A stretch of 64,000 nucleotides of DNA from Castellaniella sp041677825. GTDB lineage: Bacteria > Pseudomonadota > Gammaproteobacteria > Burkholderiales > Burkholderiaceae_B. The stretch covers positions 14,573-78,572 of the forward strand of contig NZ_JBAYPG010000012.1 in the NCBI RefSeq assembly GCF_041677825.1, given 5' to 3'. This document shows positions 33,105-41,550 of the stretch, one piece after another (the first letter of the stretch is position 1; the number at the start of each line of letters is the position of its first letter). Made by a program: the position numbers and the translations under genes. The notes under the pieces were generated by a model that did not search any database, had not been told where the DNA came from, and saw only the letters and a program-made list of their open reading frames with translations.

Positions 33105-34474
33105 TGGCCAGGGCGCGTTCGTCGTTCGTGTGCGCCGACTGCGGCGCCGTGTCGGCCAAATGGGAAGGCCGCTGCGCGCAGTGCGGTGCCTGGAATACGC
33201 TGCAAGAGGTCGTAGAGACAGCCCGCACCGATCGGCACCGCTTTGCGCCGCTGGCTGCGGTGACACCCGTGCAGCGGCTGGCCGATATCGAGGCGCGCGA
33301 GCAGGTGCGTACGCCGACGGGGCTGGACGAATTCGATCGTGTGCTGGGTGGCGGGCTGGTGTCCGGTGCCGTGATCCTGATCGGTGGCGATCCGGGCATC
33401 GGCAAATCCACGTTGCTGCTGCAGACTTTGGCCAGCCTCTCGACGCGCGTGCCGGTGCTGTACGTGACCGGCGAAGAGTCCGCCGAGCAGGTGGCCTTGC
33501 GGGCCCGGCGGCTGGGGGTGGCCGGGGATGCGGTCGATGTGCTGGCCGAAATCCGCCTCGAACAGATCACGCAGGCGGTGCTCGAGCACAAGCCGGCCGT
33601 GGCCGTGATCGACTCGATCCAGACGCTGTATTCGGGCGAACTGACCGCCGCCCCCGGTTCGGTGTCACAAGTGCGCGAATGTGCAGCGCAACTGACCCGC
33701 ATCGCCAAACAGACGGGGGTGACGCTGGTGCTGATTGGCCATGTCACGAAGGACGGGGCGCTTGCCGGGCCGCGTGTGCTGGAACACATGGTGGATACCG
33801 TGCTGTATTTCGAAGGGGATACCCACTCTTCCTTTCGTCTGGTCCGTGCGATCAAGAACCGTTTTGGTGCGGTCAATGAACTGGGCGTGTTTGCCATGAC
33901 CGATCGCGGTCTGCGCGGGGTGAACAATCCGTCCGCGCTGTTTCTGGCGGGTCATGCCCGGCGCGTGGCGGGCGCCTGCGTGATGGCCACCCAGGAGGGC
34001 ACCCGGCCTCTGCTGGTCGAGATCCAGGCCCTGGTGGATGCCTCCCACGCACCCAATCCACGCCGGCTGTCGGTGGGTCTCGAAGGCAGTCGCCTGGCCA
34101 TGCTGCTGGCGGTGCTGCATCGGCACGCGGGGGTGGCCAGTCATGATCAGGACGTGTTCGTCAACGCCGTGGGTGGTGTGCGCATTACCGAGCCTGCCGC
34201 GGATCTGCCGGTGGCGCTTGCAATCCTTTCATCCATGCGCAATCAGGCCTTGCCCGAAGGTCTGCTGGCCTTCGGCGAGGTGGGCCTGGCCGGCGAAGTG
34301 CGCCCGGCGCCACGGGGCCAGGAGCGCTTGCGCGAGGCGGCCAAGCTGGGCTTCAAACGGGCTGTGATTCCACGGGCCAACCAGCCGCGGCAACCGGTCG
34401 AGGGGCTTCTCATCCATCCTGTGGACCGCATAGAAGATGCGCTCGCGGTACTCTCGCACAGCGATACATGCTGA
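33104..34474 (+). CDS. radA: DNA repair protein RadA
   Basis: RecA-like ATPase that drives branch migration during recombinational repair. The 456 residues show the N-terminal zinc finger CADCGAVSAKWEGRCAQCG, Walker A GGDPGIGKSTLLLQ, the RadA-specific KNRFG motif (RAIKNRFGAVNELG) and a C-terminal Lon-protease-like domain (~residues 280-456) without an obvious catalytic dyad, as is normal. Its start overlaps the SDR stop by one base, and its end overlaps the TSUP gene by 7 bases. Confidence 0.97.
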   Translation: MARARSSFVCADCGAVSAKWEGRCAQCGAWNTLQEVVETARTDRHRFAPLAAVTPVQRLADIEAREQVRTPTGLDEFDRVLGGGLVSGAVILIGGDPGIGKSTLLLQTLASLSTRVPVLYVTGEESAEQVALRARRLGVAGDAVDVLAEIRLEQITQAVLEHKPAVAVIDSIQTLYSGELTAAPGSVSQVRECAAQLTRIAKQTGVTLVLIGHVTKDGALAGPRVLEHMVDTVLYFEGDTHSSFRLVRAIKNRFGAVNELGVFAMTDRGLRGVNNPSALFLAGHARRVAGACVMATQEGTRPLLVEIQALVDASHAPNPRRLSVGLEGSRLAMLLAVLHRHAGVASHDQDVFVNAVGGVRITEPAADLPVALAILSSMRNQALPEGLLAFGEVGLAGEVRPAPRGQERLREAAKLGFKRAVIPRANQPRQPVEGLLIHPVDRIEDALAVLSHSDTC

Positions 34475-35253
34475 GCGGGTTCTGGTTGATTCCGGCCTGC
34501 CTGGCGGCTGGCGGGATGATTGGCTTCACCGGTGGGGTCCTGGGTATCGGGGGCGGGCTGTTTGCCATCCCATTGCTCGGGCTGTTATTGGGCTATGAGC
34601 AGCAGGCGGCGCAGGGGACCGCGCTGATCATGGTATTGCCCGCCGTTCTGCTGACGGTGCGAAAATATCACCAGCGCACGCCAATCGAGTGGCGATCGGC
34701 CGCTTCAGGGGCGCTGGGATCGATTTTTTTCACCTGGGTGGGGGCGTTGATCGCGCTGGACATAGACTCGACGCTGTTGCGGCAGATTTATGCTGGTTTC
34801 GTATTCCTGATCGCCCTGTTCTATTTTCGTGAGAGTCTGGGGCGGCGTGCCCGGCAGGCGCCCCCGGGCGGATATCGATCGGCAAGTGAAGTACCGCAGC
34901 ATCGGTACTTCATCGTGGGTGTGGGGGCTGGGCTGGCGGGCGGGATTTTCGGCGTCGGTGGGTCCGTACTCGCGGTACCCTTCATGACCACATTCTTTCA
35001 CCTGCGCCAGACGACCGCACAGGCGCTGGCACTGACCATGATCGTGCCCGGCACGGTTGTGGCCCTGCTCACGTACGCATGGCACGGACAGGCCCATGGC
35101 CTGGTGGGTATCCCCCTGGCGCTCGGCAGCCTGCTGTGCGTACCCTATGGCGTGCGCCTGGCGTATGCCCTGCCCGAAGCCCGGCTGAAGCTGATTTTTG
35201 CCTGCATGCTGCTGGTCATCATGGCCCTGCTGCTGGCCAGGGGGGGCACATGA
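34468..35253 (+). CDS. TSUP-family (TauE/SafE) membrane transporter
   Basis: Inner-membrane permease of PF01925, 261 residues, about eight hydrophobic helices in two halves. Each half starts with the family Gly-rich signature: GFTGGVLGIGGGLFAIPLL and GLAGGIFGVGGSVLAVPF. Members export or import sulfite, sulfonates or other organic anions; the substrate is not deducible. It overlaps radA by 7 bases at its start and kdkA by 4 bases at its end. Confidence 0.93.
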   Translation: MLSGFWLIPACLAAGGMIGFTGGVLGIGGGLFAIPLLGLLLGYEQQAAQGTALIMVLPAVLLTVRKYHQRTPIEWRSAASGALGSIFFTWVGALIALDIDSTLLRQIYAGFVFLIALFYFRESLGRRARQAPPGGYRSASEVPQHRYFIVGVGAGLAGGIFGVGGSVLAVPFMTTFFHLRQTTAQALALTMIVPGTVVALLTYAWHGQAHGLVGIPLALGSLLCVPYGVRLAYALPEARLKLIFACMLLVIMALLLARGGT

Positions 35254-35957
35254 GGCCTTTGCCGCCTGGTTGGTCCCTGCACGCGTTCGGAGCGCTCTGG
35301 CTGGCGGTGCCTGATCACCTGTCCCACCTGGCCGGGCTGCAATGGCTGGACGCATCGCAGCCCGATGCCCGGCCGGTCAGTGCCGGTGGGCGGCAGGCGG
35401 CCTGGTTCGTGGAGGGGGCTCATGGGCCTGCAGTCCTGCGCCATTATCGACGCGGCGGTCTGCGTGCCCGGCTGGGGCAGGAACGCTATTTCTGGCTTGG
35501 ATTGGCACGGGTGCGTGCGCTGGCCGAGGTCCGGGTGCTCGTGCACCTGAAGCAGGCGGGCGTACCCGTGCCGGAGCCACTGGCAGCCGGATTCTGGCGT
35601 GCGGGCCCATGGTACCGGACTGCCATCCTGCTGCACCGCATACCGTCAGCCAGGCCGCTGGCCCTGTGCCTCGATGACGCTGACCCTGGCAGCGTGGCCC
35701 GTGTGCTTCTGGAGATGCACGCGGCCGGTGTCTGGCACGCGGATCTCAACGCCTGGAACATTTTGCTGGATGACAGGCAGCAGGTCTGGTTGATCGATTT
35801 CGATCGCGCCCGCCTGGGTGTGGTTTCCAGGAAACAGGCGCAAAGAAACTGGTTGCGCCTGCGCCGCTCTTTGGTTAAGGTTGCCGGCTTGCGCGGTGCG
35901 CAATGGTGGGACGGATTGTCTCTTTGTTTACCTCGATCATCAGGGGCCATGCCATGA
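35250..35957 (+). CDS. kdkA: 3-deoxy-D-manno-octulosonic acid (Kdo) kinase
   Basis: Kinase-fold enzyme that phosphorylates Kdo in the LPS inner core, characteristic of species with a single phosphorylated Kdo such as Haemophilus and Bordetella. The 235 residues are the usual length. The catalytic loop is HADLNAWNILL (His163, Asp165, Asn170) and the metal motif is DFD at 183-185 (LIDFDRARLG), matching the KdkA/WaaP family. The ATG at 35250 overlaps the TSUP stop (ATGA), and the gene's own stop overlaps the potF start (ATGA). The gene links this run to LPS synthesis elsewhere in the window. Confidence 0.92.
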   Translation: MRPLPPGWSLHAFGALWLAVPDHLSHLAGLQWLDASQPDARPVSAGGRQAAWFVEGAHGPAVLRHYRRGGLRARLGQERYFWLGLARVRALAEVRVLVHLKQAGVPVPEPLAAGFWRAGPWYRTAILLHRIPSARPLALCLDDADPGSVARVLLEMHAAGVWHADLNAWNILLDDRQQVWLIDFDRARLGVVSRKQAQRNWLRLRRSLVKVAGLRGAQWWDGLSLCLPRSSGAMP

Positions 35958-37054
35958 AAATCGGCGCCATTCACACCCTGTTGGCTGCAGCCGCGCTGGC
36001 CGTTGCCGGGTTGCCTGCTGTTGCGCAGGACCGTGTCGTCAATGTCTACAACTGGGCGGAATACACGGCCCCGGATACCATTCCGGGCTTTGAGCGGGCC
36101 ACGGGCATCAAGATTCGCTACGATGTCTATGATACCAACGATACGCTGCAGGCCAAGCTGCTGACGGGCAAGTCGGGCTACGACATCGTGGTGCCGTCCA
36201 CTCATTATGCCGCGCGCCAGATTCAGGGCGGCCTGTTCCAGAAGCTCGATCGCAGCCAGATTCCCAACTGGAAGCATCTGGATCCCGAACTCATGGCGCT
36301 CGTGGCCAGTGTGGACCCGGGCAACCAGTACCTGGTGCCCTGGGGGTACGGTACCAATGGCCTGGGCTACAACGTGACCCAGGTGCAGGAAGCAATCGGG
36401 CCCGACGCGCCACTGAGCTCCTGGGATATGCTGTTCAAGCCCGAGAATGCGGCCAGACTGCAAGCCTGCGGGATTTCTATACTCGATGAGGCCGCGCAGG
36501 TGTTTCCGGCCGTCCTGCATTACCTCGGCAAGAATCCGAACAGCAGCGATCCGGCGGATTACGAAGAAGCATTCGCGCTGCTCAAGCGCATCCGGCCCTA
36601 TATCCGGCAGTTCAGCTCTTCGGGCTATATCGACGAACTGGCCTCCGGTGGCCTGTGCATGGTCTATGGCTATTCGGGCGATGTCATGATCGCCGCCGCC
36701 CGGGCGCGGGAAGCCGGCAAATCCTACAACATCGAATACTTCATCCCGGACGGCGGGGCCCCGGTCTGGTTCGACACCATGGCCATTCCGAAAACCGCCG
36801 AGCATGTCGCCGAGGCGCATGCCTTCATCAATTACATCGAAACCCCCGAAGTGCATGCGGCCATCACCAACGAGATGTTCTATCCCAACGCCAACAAGGC
36901 GGCGCGCAATTTCGTGGTGACTGAAGTGGCCGGCAATCCCATGATCTACCCTTCGCCCGAGGTCTCGCGCACGCTTTATGTGATCCAGCCCCAGCCGCTC
37001 AATATCCTGCGCCTGCAGACCAGGCTGTGGGCCGATCTGAAAACAGGCCGTTAG
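35954..37054 (+). CDS. potF: Putrescine/polyamine-binding periplasmic protein
   Basis: Periplasmic receptor of the PotFGHI polyamine importer. The 366 residues start with a signal peptide (MKIGAIHTLLAAAALAVAG, cleavage near AVAQ-DR) followed by VVNVYNWAEYTAPDTIPGFE, a PotF/PotD hallmark. Further conserved parts are YDIVVPSTHYAARQI and VPWGYGTNGLGYN. Start at 35954 has AGGGG upstream and overlaps the kdkA stop. Specificity (putrescine versus spermidine) is inferred from resemblance to PotF and from the PotGHI genes that follow. Confidence 0.94.
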   Translation: MKIGAIHTLLAAAALAVAGLPAVAQDRVVNVYNWAEYTAPDTIPGFERATGIKIRYDVYDTNDTLQAKLLTGKSGYDIVVPSTHYAARQIQGGLFQKLDRSQIPNWKHLDPELMALVASVDPGNQYLVPWGYGTNGLGYNVTQVQEAIGPDAPLSSWDMLFKPENAARLQACGISILDEAAQVFPAVLHYLGKNPNSSDPADYEEAFALLKRIRPYIRQFSSSGYIDELASGGLCMVYGYSGDVMIAAARAREAGKSYNIEYFIPDGGAPVWFDTMAIPKTAEHVAEAHAFINYIETPEVHAAITNEMFYPNANKAARNFVVTEVAGNPMIYPSPEVSRTLYVIQPQPLNILRLQTRLWADLKTGR

Positions 37055-37059
37055 CTGCG

Positions 37060-38184
37060 ATGATGGATGCCCGCGGCCTGCCCCTTTCGGGGGGTGTCGA
37101 TGACTTCGTGCGCATGGAAGAAGTCGTCAAGATCTTCGGTGATACGGTTGCGGTGCGTTCGGTCAACCTGGCCGTGCGCCGCCACGAAATCTTCGCGCTG
37201 CTGGGCAGCTCGGGTTGCGGCAAGACCACTTTGCTGCGCATGCTGGCGGGCTTTGAAGAGCCCACATCCGGGCGCATCATCCTGGACGGTGAGGACATTA
37301 CCGCGCTGCCACCATACAGACGGCCGGTGAACATGATGTTCCAGTCCTATGCCCTGTTTCCGCACATGAGTGTCGAGGCCAATGTGGCATTTGGCCTGAA
37401 GCAGGAAGGCGTGCCGCGCCATGAAATCCAGAGCCGCGTTTTCGAGGCCCTGGATCGGGTGCAGATGGCGGGCCACGCGCGGCGCCGGCCACATCAGCTT
37501 TCGGGCGGGCAGCAGCAGCGGGTAGCGCTGGCGCGCAGCCTGGTCAAGCGCCCCAAGCTGCTGCTGCTCGACGAACCCATGTCGGCACTCGACAAGCAGA
37601 TCCGCCAGGCCACGCAAATCGAACTGCTGCATATCCTGGCTCAGGTCGGCGTCACCTGCATCATGGTGACGCACGATCAGGAAGAGGCCATGACGATGGC
37701 CAGTCGCCTGGCTGTCATGACCGAAGGCCAGATCATGCAATGCGGTACGCCGCACGAAGTCTACGCCTTCCCGGCCAATCGTTTCGTGGCCGGTTTCATC
37801 GGCTCCACCAACCTGTTCACGGGTACCATCGTGGTGGATCAGCCGGATCACGTGCTCATCGAGACCGATGCGCTGCCACGGCCCCTGCATGTCAGCCATG
37901 GGGTCAGTGAGCCCCTGGGCATGGTGGTGCACGTGTCCGTGCGTCCCGAACAGTTGCGCATCAGCCGGCACAGGCCGCAGACTGATGCCAACTGGGGGCA
38001 TGGGATGGTGTCGCACGTGGCGTGGATGGGCAGTTATGCGCGCTACCAGGTGCGCCTCGATGCAGGCCATGTGATCGAGGCCAGCATTCCCACACTTGAG
38101 TGGAATCCTTCCGAGGCGCCTGGCATCGACGAAGAAGTCTACGTCGCCTGGTCCAACGACGCGGGCACCGTTCTGGCGAGCTGA
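37060..38184 (+). CDS. potG: Polyamine ABC transporter ATP-binding protein
   Basis: ATPase of the PotFGHI importer, 374 residues, with Walker A GSSGCGKTTLLRMLAGFE, signature LSGGQQQRVALARSL, Walker B LLLLDEPMSALD and a C-terminal TOBE regulatory domain (~290-374). The start at 37060 lies 5 bases after the potF stop; a second ATG follows directly. Full-length, with no missing motif. Next gene potH begins 2 bases after its stop. Confidence 0.95.
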   Translation: MMDARGLPLSGGVDDFVRMEEVVKIFGDTVAVRSVNLAVRRHEIFALLGSSGCGKTTLLRMLAGFEEPTSGRIILDGEDITALPPYRRPVNMMFQSYALFPHMSVEANVAFGLKQEGVPRHEIQSRVFEALDRVQMAGHARRRPHQLSGGQQQRVALARSLVKRPKLLLLDEPMSALDKQIRQATQIELLHILAQVGVTCIMVTHDQEEAMTMASRLAVMTEGQIMQCGTPHEVYAFPANRFVAGFIGSTNLFTGTIVVDQPDHVLIETDALPRPLHVSHGVSEPLGMVVHVSVRPEQLRISRHRPQTDANWGHGMVSHVAWMGSYARYQVRLDAGHVIEASIPTLEWNPSEAPGIDEEVYVAWSNDAGTVLAS

Positions 38185-38186
38185 TC

Positions 38187-39092
38187 ATGCGCATGCGCTG
38201 GCGACTCCCCCGCCCCGACGCCCGTCAGTGGGCCATATGGGTGCCCTACGCCTGGCTGGCGATGTTCCTGCTGGTGCCGTTCCTGCTGGTACTGAAGATC
38301 AGCCTCTCCGATCTGCAGTTTGGCATTCCGCCCTATACACCGATCGCTGCGCTGGAAGACGATACCCTGCAACTGACCCTGCATCTGCGCGGCTACCTGC
38401 TGCTGTTTACCGATAGTCTGTATGCAGCGGTCTATCTGAATTCAGTGAAGATGGCCCTGATCACCACGGCATGCTGCGTGCTGATCGGCTATCCGCTGGC
38501 CTGGCAGATTGCCCGCTCGAGGCCGCAGATCCGCAACCTGCTGCTCCTGGGGGTGATCCTGCCCTTCTGGACTTCGCTGTTGCTGCGCGTCTATGCCTGG
38601 GTAGGCATTCTGCGCAACGACGGCCTGTTGAACAACCTGTTGATGGGCCTGGGCCTGATCGATTCTCCACTGGAAATCTACCGGACCGATCTGGCCGTGT
38701 ATATCGGGCTGGTCTACGCCTACCTGCCGTTTTTCATCCTGCCCCTGTATGCCAACCTGGTCAAGCTCGATCAGCGCCTGATCGAGGCGGCCCATGATCT
38801 GGGTGCGCGCCCCTGGGCCACGTTCCGGCACATCGTGCTGCCGCTGTCCATGCCGGGCGCGATCGCAGGCGCCATGCTGGTGTTCATTCCCTCTGTGGGC
38901 GAGTACGTGATACCTGAAATGCTGGGTGGGGCGAACACGCTGATGATGGGCAGGGTCATGTGGAACGAGTTCTTCAACAATGCCGACTGGCCCATGGCCG
39001 CCGCGGTCACCTGCATCATGGTCCTGCTGTTGCTGGTGCCGTTGACCATCTTCCAGTACAGTTCGGCGCGCCAGCTGGAGAAGCCCCGATGA
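38187..39092 (+). CDS. potH: Polyamine ABC transporter permease PotH
   Basis: First of two inner-membrane permeases of the polyamine importer, 301 residues, about six helices. The EAA loop is LIEAAHDLGARPWATFRHIVLP, and the segment SVGEYVIPEMLGG is typical of PotH/PotB. The ATG at 38187 is chosen because it opens directly into the cytoplasmic lead and first helix (WAIWVPYAWLAMFLLVPFLL). The stop overlaps the potI start (ATGA). Confidence 0.95.
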   Translation: MRMRWRLPRPDARQWAIWVPYAWLAMFLLVPFLLVLKISLSDLQFGIPPYTPIAALEDDTLQLTLHLRGYLLLFTDSLYAAVYLNSVKMALITTACCVLIGYPLAWQIARSRPQIRNLLLLGVILPFWTSLLLRVYAWVGILRNDGLLNNLLMGLGLIDSPLEIYRTDLAVYIGLVYAYLPFFILPLYANLVKLDQRLIEAAHDLGARPWATFRHIVLPLSMPGAIAGAMLVFIPSVGEYVIPEMLGGANTLMMGRVMWNEFFNNADWPMAAAVTCIMVLLLLVPLTIFQYSSARQLEKPR

Positions 39093-39892
39093 CCCGCCGC
39101 AGCCGTGCCATACGCTGGGCGACGTTGGCGCTGGGCTATGGCTTTCTCTATGTGCCCATCGCCTCCCTGATGGTGTTCTCATTCAACGAGTCCAAGCTGA
39201 TGACCTCATGGACGGGGTTTTCGCTGCGCTGGTATGTCGAACTTTTCCAGGACCAGACTCTGCTGGCGGCCGCCCGCCTGTCATTGCTGATTGCCGTCCT
39301 GACTGCCTCGGCGGCGCTGTGCATCGGCACCTGGGCGGGCTACGTGCTCGCGCGCATGGGGCGCTTCCGGGGCTTCGGTCTGTACGTGGGCATGCTGGGG
39401 GCTCCGCTGGTCATGCCCGAAGTCGTGCTGGGCATCTCGCTGCTGCTGATGTTCGTCGAACTGTCCAGGGTCGTGGGCTGGCCTGACGGCAACGGCCTGT
39501 TCACGATCTGGGTCGGCCACGTCACGCTATGCACGGCGTATGTGGCCGTCATCATCCAATCGCGGGTCAGGGATCTGGACCGCTCGCTCGAAGAGGCGGC
39601 GCTGGATCTCGGGGCCACGCCGCTGCGGGTCTTTTTCGTCATCACGCTGCCCCTGATCGCCCCGGCACTGATGGCCGCCTGGCTGCTGGCATTCACCCTG
39701 TCGCTGGATGATGTCGTGATCGCGTCGTTCCTGTCAGGGCCGGGCTATACCACCCTGCCTCTCGAGGTGTTCTCCCGGGTGCGCCTTGGGCTGAAACCCG
39801 AAATCAATGCGCTGGCCACGCTGTTCATCCTGGCAGTCGGCGTGGTGGTGGTGGCGGTCAATCGGATGCAGGGGCGTGCGGCAAGGCTGTGA
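39089..39892 (+). CDS. potI: Polyamine ABC transporter permease PotI
   Basis: Second permease of the polyamine importer, 267 residues and about six helices. The EAA loop is LEEAALDLGATPLRVFFVITLP; the conserved FTLSLDDVVIASFLSGPG matches PotI/PotC. Last of the nine-gene run that begins with alr. The following 131 bases before rpiA contain only a weak 5-bp stem (GGACA/TGTCC at 39958-39973) and no clear terminator. Confidence 0.95.
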   Translation: MTRRSRAIRWATLALGYGFLYVPIASLMVFSFNESKLMTSWTGFSLRWYVELFQDQTLLAAARLSLLIAVLTASAALCIGTWAGYVLARMGRFRGFGLYVGMLGAPLVMPEVVLGISLLLMFVELSRVVGWPDGNGLFTIWVGHVTLCTAYVAVIIQSRVRDLDRSLEEAALDLGATPLRVFFVITLPLIAPALMAAWLLAFTLSLDDVVIASFLSGPGYTTLPLEVFSRVRLGLKPEINALATLFILAVGVVVVAVNRMQGRAARL

Positions 39893-40023
39893 TCCGCTGC
39901 GCTGCAGACGGCGTGTTTCACAAGCCTTGCTGCCAAGAAAGGGGGCGTCAGCGAGAGGGACAGGGCGGTGTCCAGAACCATTACAATGGAAGCCTCGTAT
40001 CACGATCCGTCAACAGGGCTTCC

Positions 40024-40707
40024 ATGATCACACAAGACCAGCTCAAGCAGCAGGTTGCGCAGGCCGCGCTCGATGTCATACTGCCCCAGCTGCAGCCCGA
40101 AAGCGTGCTCGGTGTGGGCACCGGTTCCACGGTAGACCGTTTCATCGATCTGCTGGGGGTCCATCGTGATGCGTTCGGGGCTGCGGTATCCAGTTCAGAG
40201 CGCAGTACCCGGCGCCTGCAGGCAGCAGGTATCCAGGTGCTCGACCTGAATCAGGTCGCAAGCCTGCCGTTCTATGTCGATGGGGCCGACGAAGTCGACC
40301 ATCAGCTCAATCTCATCAAGGGGGGCGGCGGGGCATTGACCCGCGAAAAAATCGTTGCCTCGGTGGCCGATCGCTTCATCTGCATCGTCGATGAGACCAA
40401 ACTGGTCGAAACCCTGGGGCGGTTTCCATTGCCCATCGAAGTCATTCCGCTGGCGCGCGAATCCGTGGCGCGCGAAATGCGCCAGCTGGGTGGGCGGCCC
40501 GAATTGCGTGCCGGCTTCATCACCGATAACGGCAACCAGATCATCGATGTGGCCGGCCTGGCCTATGGCAGCCAGCCCGCCGAATTCGAGGCGCTGATCA
40601 ACAACATCCCTGGGGTGGTCACCTGTGGGCTGTTTGCCATCTCCGGCGCCCATCTGGCCCTGGTGGCGGGCCAGGCTGGCATTGCCCGCCTCGAATTGCA
40701 AGACTGA
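40024..40707 (+). CDS. rpiA: Ribose-5-phosphate isomerase A
   Basis: Interconverts ribose 5-phosphate and ribulose 5-phosphate in the pentose phosphate pathway. The 227 residues include the phosphate loop GVGTGSTVDRFI, the catalytic acidic motif YVDGADEVD and KGGGGALTREKIVA with the conserved Lys. The start at 40024 follows AGGG and gives the usual RpiA N-terminus; the frame extends back to 39889 without support. phoU follows after 13 bases. Confidence 0.97.
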   Translation: MITQDQLKQQVAQAALDVILPQLQPESVLGVGTGSTVDRFIDLLGVHRDAFGAAVSSSERSTRRLQAAGIQVLDLNQVASLPFYVDGADEVDHQLNLIKGGGGALTREKIVASVADRFICIVDETKLVETLGRFPLPIEVIPLARESVAREMRQLGGRPELRAGFITDNGNQIIDVAGLAYGSQPAEFEALINNIPGVVTCGLFAISGAHLALVAGQAGIARLELQD

Positions 40708-40720
40708 CCTGGAGCCCGTC

Positions 40721-41440
40721 ATGCTGGAGCATACCAACAAGCAATTTCACGCCGAGCTCGAAACCACCCGTTCCATGTTTCTGCAGATGGGCGGTGTGGT
40801 CGAATCCATGGTGCTCGATGGCATACAGGCGCTGTCCGAAGGCGACCTGCATCTGGTCGATCGGGTGCGCGAACACGAGCGCCAGGTCAACCAGCTCGAG
40901 GTCGAAATCGACGAACGCATCAGCCAGCTGATTGCCCGCAACCAGCCCACGGCGGTCGACTTGCGGCTCCTGCTGTCCATCTCCAAGATGCTCACCGACA
41001 TGGAGCGCTGCGGCGATGAGGCCGAGAAAATCGCAAAGGTGGCGCGTCGGCTGCACGAGGCCGATTCGGCCTACGAGCCGGTGGTCGAACTGCGCCACAT
41101 GGCCGATGCCGTGGCCAGCATGATTCGAGCTGCGCTCGATGCCTTCGCCCGCGAAGATCCGGTGGCGGCTGCGCAGGTGGTGCGCAACGACAAGGCGGTC
41201 GACAAAGAATGGAAGGCCTCGCTGCGTCACATCATCACCTACATGATCGAAGACCCGCGTACCATTTCACATTCGATCGATCTGATCTTCATCGCCCGCG
41301 CGCTCGAGCGCATCGGGGATCACGCGAAGAACATGGCCGAGCGGGTGATCTACATGGTGCTGGGCGATGACGTGCGGCACACCGGGGTCAGCAACACCGA
41401 ACGCATGGCGCGGGGCGAACCGCCACGGCCGCGCGGCTGA
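40721..41440 (+). CDS. phoU: Phosphate signalling protein PhoU
   Basis: Three-helix-bundle repeat protein that represses the Pho regulon together with PstSCAB and PhoR. The 239 residues contain two PhoU repeats, each with an acidic metal-binding pattern (DMERCGDEAEKIAK and ALERIGDHAKNMAERV). GGAG precedes the ATG at 40721. No pst or phoBR genes accompany it here, unlike the common pst-phoU layout. It converges on argA across a 110-base gap that holds the 42-bp repeats. Confidence 0.96.
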   Translation: MLEHTNKQFHAELETTRSMFLQMGGVVESMVLDGIQALSEGDLHLVDRVREHERQVNQLEVEIDERISQLIARNQPTAVDLRLLLSISKMLTDMERCGDEAEKIAKVARRLHEADSAYEPVVELRHMADAVASMIRAALDAFAREDPVAAAQVVRNDKAVDKEWKASLRHIITYMIEDPRTISHSIDLIFIARALERIGDHAKNMAERVIYMVLGDDVRHTGVSNTERMARGEPPRPRG

Positions 41441-41448
41441 GCGCCCAA

Positions 41449-41532
41449 CGGCGTAGGGCGGATCCCACAACGACTGGGTCGAACGTTCGACGGCGCGAGG
41501 CGAATCGCGCAACGACCGAGCTGAATGTTCAG
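41449..41532. repeat. Two 42-bp tandem repeats, each with a hairpin, between phoU and argA
   Basis: Two imperfect 42-bp copies begin at 41449 and 41491. Each contains a short palindrome at the same place: GTCGAACGTTCGAC in copy 1 and AGCTGAATGTTCAGCT in copy 2. The arms differ between copies in a compensated way, so both can fold. They lie between convergent stops and may act as terminators or as a REP-like element. Confidence 0.75.
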
Positions 41533-41550
41533 CTGCGCGGTTGCGGTGGC

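Noticed and set aside
39958..39973. Terminator after potI
   Set aside because: A 5-bp stem without T tract; not above chance.
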